A model generated the notes under the pieces. The model saw only the letters and a program-made list of their open reading frames with translations. It did not search any database and had not been told where the DNA came from. 64,000 bases of DNA from Colius striatus (lineage: Eukaryota > Chordata > Aves > Coliiformes > Coliidae), in NCBI RefSeq assembly GCF_028858725.1, contig NC_084766.1, positions 28,193,001-28,257,000 of the forward strand, in the 5' to 3' direction. Positions within the stretch are counted from its first letter, which is position 1, and each line of letters opens with the position of its first letter. Made by a program: the position numbers and the translations under genes. Below, piece by piece: positions 62,787-64,000 of this stretch.

Positions 62787-64000
62787 CTCTTCAGAGGCAT
62801 GCAAAGATGCAGAAAGCAAAGGGATGGGGGAAGAAGAAAGCTCAAAGTGAGAATGAACAGAAAACCCAGTCACACTGCAGCAAACCAATCAAACTCATAA
62901 CTGGGTAAAGTCATCTGTTCTGTGCTACACAAGACTGATGATGTAGCAGTTCTTAACTTCAAAAAAATCCTGAATATACACGTTGCAGATGTAGTAATAA
63001 TGATTTACAATTCAAAACATTATCTTTCACCCATAAAGCACCCCAAAGGTCCTGCAAATTAGAATCTAAACTGCCCATAAATACGACGCTAATTTGAGGT
63101 TTAGTAACTGGTACCTGCCCACTGAGAACAGAACACTGAAGGCCGAATTTAGTCTATTTGTATGGAAGATGATTCACTAGCAGCTTAAGAAATATATACT
63201 TAGGCACTAATGACAGCTACCAGCTCAGTAAAGGGAAGTGCAAGGGGGCATAGTGTCCCTTTCATCCTGAGGATGTCTTGTGCTATGGTTTCTAGAAGTT
63301 ATCCTGCATTTGGATAGGAGTTAGTCTGAGACATCAGAAACCTCCTCTAAGTTTCTTCTGCAAATATCACTTTAAGCCTGCTGCCAAGAACAGAGGTTCT
63401 TGAAATAATGAGTCCCCTTTGAATCACCCACTTCTGTGCCTATGCTTTTCCCCAGCAGGCACAGGCCATGGCCACAAAGAATTCATGGTTCAACTTCTCA
63501 GCAGGGACAAGCAGAGCATCCCTGTCACAATGCTGTGGTGAGTGCCACTGATGTCTAGCTTACATTGTATTCAAAGGGCTGCTTTCCAGAGTGGCACTAA
63601 GGAAATCATTAATTAGGCTATCAGAATGGAGGAAAAAAGATCTCCTTGTAAAAATCTTATCAAAGAATGTCTGTATGGCTCTTTTTCCAAGTTCTTCCTG
63701 ACATAAAAAGGCATCACTCTAAAGATAAAACTTATCTCAAAAGAGCAGCCAGGCCTGTCCTGCATCTTTCTGAACAAGCCATTTCTCATCTATTTACACT
63801 GGTTAAGAACATCACTGCTTTCCTTTTCCATGGAGTCAGAGTCCCACAGTAAGCAGCAGCAGCAGAGACTGAGGCTACTGAACGGCACTGTCAAAACAGC
63901 ACTGAGTGAGTCAACAGACATAATGCCCTCCCAAAAGCACACCTGAGACCCAAGTGGGATGAGAAGCCCTGCCCCTGAAAAGGCAGAGAGCACCACAGGG

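Larger units (their letters stand above)
57716..64000 (-). other. XPNPEP1: XPNPEP1 introns and flank inside the gene
   Basis: Between the exons there are five introns of about 985, 710, 847, 1194 and 856 bp, and part of a further intron from 62787 to the right edge. Apart from the CR1 scrap at 58524 and a weak repeat-like stretch near 63000-63070, I see no other gene, RNA or mobile element in them. Short open frames in these introns have no recognisable homology. Confidence 0.75.

Noticed and set aside
62787-64000. Next upstream XPNPEP1 exon with the DSGAQYK segment
   Set aside because: I searched the minus strand for this wording and did not find it; it must lie beyond the right edge.

Overview
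The window looks like bird nuclear DNA. Three things point that way: chicken repeat 1 (CR1) LINE fragments in both orientations, a decayed LTR resembling the ERVL-type LTRs of birds, and six exons of a vertebrate cytosolic X-prolyl aminopeptidase that match the C-terminus of XPNPEP1 exon by exon. Most of the sequence is AT-leaning and non-coding, with stops in every frame. No bacterial gene organisation, CRISPR array, rRNA or convincing tRNA was seen.

Layout. From 1 to about 57.3 kb I could support no protein-coding exon. In mammals, the region downstream (3') of XPNPEP1 is a very large gene-poor interval reaching towards SORCS1, and this stretch is most simply the avian equivalent. Landmarks in it are: a decayed LINE reverse-transcriptase scrap near 7.5 kb; a CR1 3' end at 17.3 kb; a nearly perfect GGAAA pentanucleotide microsatellite of about 181 bp at 18.3 kb; two CR1 copies facing tail to tail at 21.3-22.2 kb, one keeping the C-terminal part of its ORF2 with a single in-frame stop; a solo-LTR-like element of about 1.1 kb at 24.2-25.3 kb; and a compact CpG island at about 44.5-45.0 kb with no recognisable gene attached. 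Several AT-rich, homeodomain-site-like stretches between these are candidates for conserved non-coding elements, by composition only.

From 57.3 kb to the right edge lies the 3' part of XPNPEP1 on the minus strand. Six exons (62728-62786, 61802-61871, 60434-60607, 59510-59586, 58701-58799, 57587-57715) have matching splice phases and GT/AG borders. Together they encode about 201 C-terminal residues, corresponding to human residues 422-623. They carry four of the five metal ligands of the M24B 'pita-bread' fold; the remaining ligand and the N-terminal domains lie beyond base 64000. A candidate poly(A) signal sits about 240 bp after the stop codon.

I found no previously undescribed multi-gene system. 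The observations most worth following up are the orphan CpG island, which may be a promoter for an unannotated or long non-coding transcript, and the AT-rich putative regulatory stretches in the gene desert.
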